A DNA stretch of 64,000 nt, from NCBI GenBank assembly GCA_932294295.1, contig OW028574.1, forward strand, positions 27,722,145 to 27,786,144. The letters are read 5' to 3'. This stretch comes from Alitta virens (taxonomy: Eukaryota > Annelida > Polychaeta > Phyllodocida > Nereididae). Shown in pieces: positions 63,071 through 64,000 of this stretch (position 1 is its first letter; every line of letters begins with the position of its first letter). The notes beneath the pieces were generated by a model. That model did not search any database. It was given only the letters and a program-made list of their open reading frames with translations, and was not told the origin of the DNA. Position numbers and translations under genes: made by a program.

Positions 63071-64000
63071 GCACAGCCAATAAGAGGCAGAGGACGAAGT
63101 GTGCATTATGATAGCCACGTGGGGCACTCGTGCGTAGCGGGGTCAAGGCCGTTGTAGAGGGCCAGGATGCTGACAAGAAAACTAACGACAACAACGCAAC
63201 ACCGAAGTTAAATACTCTATAATAGCCTTTTGGAACGACGTGGCACAGTTAAATTATCAAGAGTACACACACAGCCATGTAGGAAGTGCACTTAGCAGTG
63301 AGATGCCAGACTCACAGGCCACGCCGATGAAGTAGTAAGGTAGGTCCACTTAGCACAGCCAATGAGAGGAAGAGGACGAAGCATGCATTATGATAACCAC
63401 GTGGGGCACTCGTGCGTAGCGGGGTCAAGGCCGTTGCAGAGAGCCAGGATGCTGACAAGAAAACAAACGACAACAACGCAACACCGAAGTGAAATACTCT
63501 ATAGTAGCGTCAGGGAACGACGTGACACAGTAAAATTATCAAGAGTACACAGCCATGTAGGAAGTGCACTTAGCAGTGAGATGCCAGACTCACAGACCGC
63601 GCCGATGAAGTAGTAAGTTAGGTCCACTTAGCACAGCCAATGAGAGACAGAGGACGAAGCGTGCAGTATGATAGCTACGTGGGGCACTCGTGCGTTGCGG
63701 GGTGAAGGCCGATGTAGAGGGCCAGGATGCTGACAAGAAAACTAACGACAACAACGCAACAATAAAGTGAAATACTCTATAATAGCCTTATAGAATGACG
63801 TGGCACAGTTAAATTATCAAGAGTACACAGCCATGTAGGAAGTGCACTAAGCAGTGAGATGCCAGACTCACAGACCGCGCCGATTAAGTAGTAAGGTAGG
63901 TCCACTTGGCACAGCCAATCAGAGGCAGAGGACGAAGCGTGCATTATGATAGCCACGTGGGGCACTCGTGCGTAGCGGGGTCAAGGCCGTTGCAGAGGGA
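63071..64000 (+). repeat. Units g, a3, f and partial s at right edge
   Basis: Units start at 63071 (g, 282), 63353 (a3), 63631 (f) and 63909 (s, cut by the window end just at its deletion junction gcagaggga). The e-g-a3-f-s order repeats that at 2039-3440, so the array continues to the right. Confidence 0.88.

Larger units (their letters stand above)
1..64000. repeat. Satellite DNA array, 278/282-bp basic unit, all head-to-tail
   Basis: The motif (g/a)cacagccaat recurs every 278 or 282 bp across the window, or every 160 or 400-404 bp where a unit carries an internal deletion or duplication. I placed 221 complete units between 241 and 63908 and partial units at both ends. All are in the same orientation, and I saw no inverted unit and no non-repeat insertion. 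Landmarks in each full unit, in order, are: CCAAT motif, a CCACGTGG-type palindrome, a ggtcaagg block, a CAA-rich stretch, an A/T-rich ctctata block, an AC tract, the palindrome aagtgcactt, and a gcgccgat block. Long, homogeneous, gene-free tandem arrays of this kind are typical of eukaryotic heterochromatin. The chromosomal position and the species are not visible from the sequence. Confidence 0.97.

Noticed and set aside
1..64000. CRISPR array
   Set aside because: Repeats are 160-404 bp and directly abutting, with no short repeat/variable spacer alternation and no cas-like genes.
1..64000. 5S rRNA, tRNA or snRNA gene cluster
   Set aside because: No 5S or tRNA sequence is recognisable. The ggggtcaaggcc block resembles a Pol III B box only loosely (about three mismatches to GGTTCGANTCC), and there is no cloverleaf or terminator T run at the right place.
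1..64000. CENP-B box
   Set aside because: No site on either strand fits the essential TTCGNNNNANNCGGG pattern. The closest TTCG sites (complement of cgaagc and cgaagt) fail at the central A and the CGGG part. Centromere function is neither supported nor excluded by this.
1..64000. Transposon or retroelement insertion inside the array
   Set aside because: Unit lengths account for every base between 241 and 63908. No terminal repeats, target duplications or transposase/reverse-transcriptase frames were seen.

Overview
The whole window (1-64000) is one uninterrupted satellite DNA array. I see no gene, RNA gene, transposon, CRISPR array or unique sequence. Every base I read belongs to a head-to-tail tandem repeat in a single orientation, with a basic unit of 278 bp, or 282 bp when an internal AC tract is longer by two repeats. 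Taking each unit from the g/a of (g/a)cacagccaat, I count 221 complete units between 241 and 63908, plus partial units at both ends: 108 of 278 bp, 45 of 282, 5 of 280, 24 short units of 160, and 39 long units of 400, 403 or 404. These counts add up exactly to the 63668 bp they span. Such an array points to eukaryotic heterochromatin (centromeric, pericentromeric or subtelomeric). I cannot name the species. One unit counted by hand (645-922) is about 51% G+C with 15 CpGs, so CpG is only mildly depleted.

Units fall into recurring subtypes, named here a, a2, a3, b, c, d, e, f, g, h and s. Type e carries a 122-bp internal duplication. Type s carries a 118-bp internal deletion. The dominant higher-order repeat (HOR) is seven units in the order a-f-s-b-c-d-e (278+278+160+282+278+278+404 = 1958 bp), with ten intact copies starting at 4127, 10241, 13041, 17281, 20359, 33737, 39452, 47082, 54435 and 61113.

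Layout: 1-4126 mixed units; 4127-6084 canonical HOR; 6085-9398 irregular block with an 838-bp local duplication; 9399-19238 three copies of a 2800-bp HOR, the third enlarged by a nested 1440-bp duplication; 19239-22316 transition plus a canonical HOR; 22317-28731 two copies of a 3208-bp HOR; 28732-31654 a 2923-bp relative; 31655-37929 transition, a canonical HOR, and a canonical HOR with a doubled c unit; 37930-56392 a third-level repeat of a 3480-bp block X and a ~2075-bp block Y in the order X Y Y X Y Y' X; 56393-59710 a near copy of 6085-9398 about 50.3 kb away; 59711-64000 a collinear copy of 2725-6085 followed by the start of another round.

No genes act together here. The open frames of 61-96 codons are by-products of the repeat: they start mostly at GTG or TTG, are reset every unit because 278 is not a multiple of 3, and vary at amino-acid-changing sites. 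The biological interest is the nested, compensated HOR architecture and the record of unequal exchange and duplication in it.
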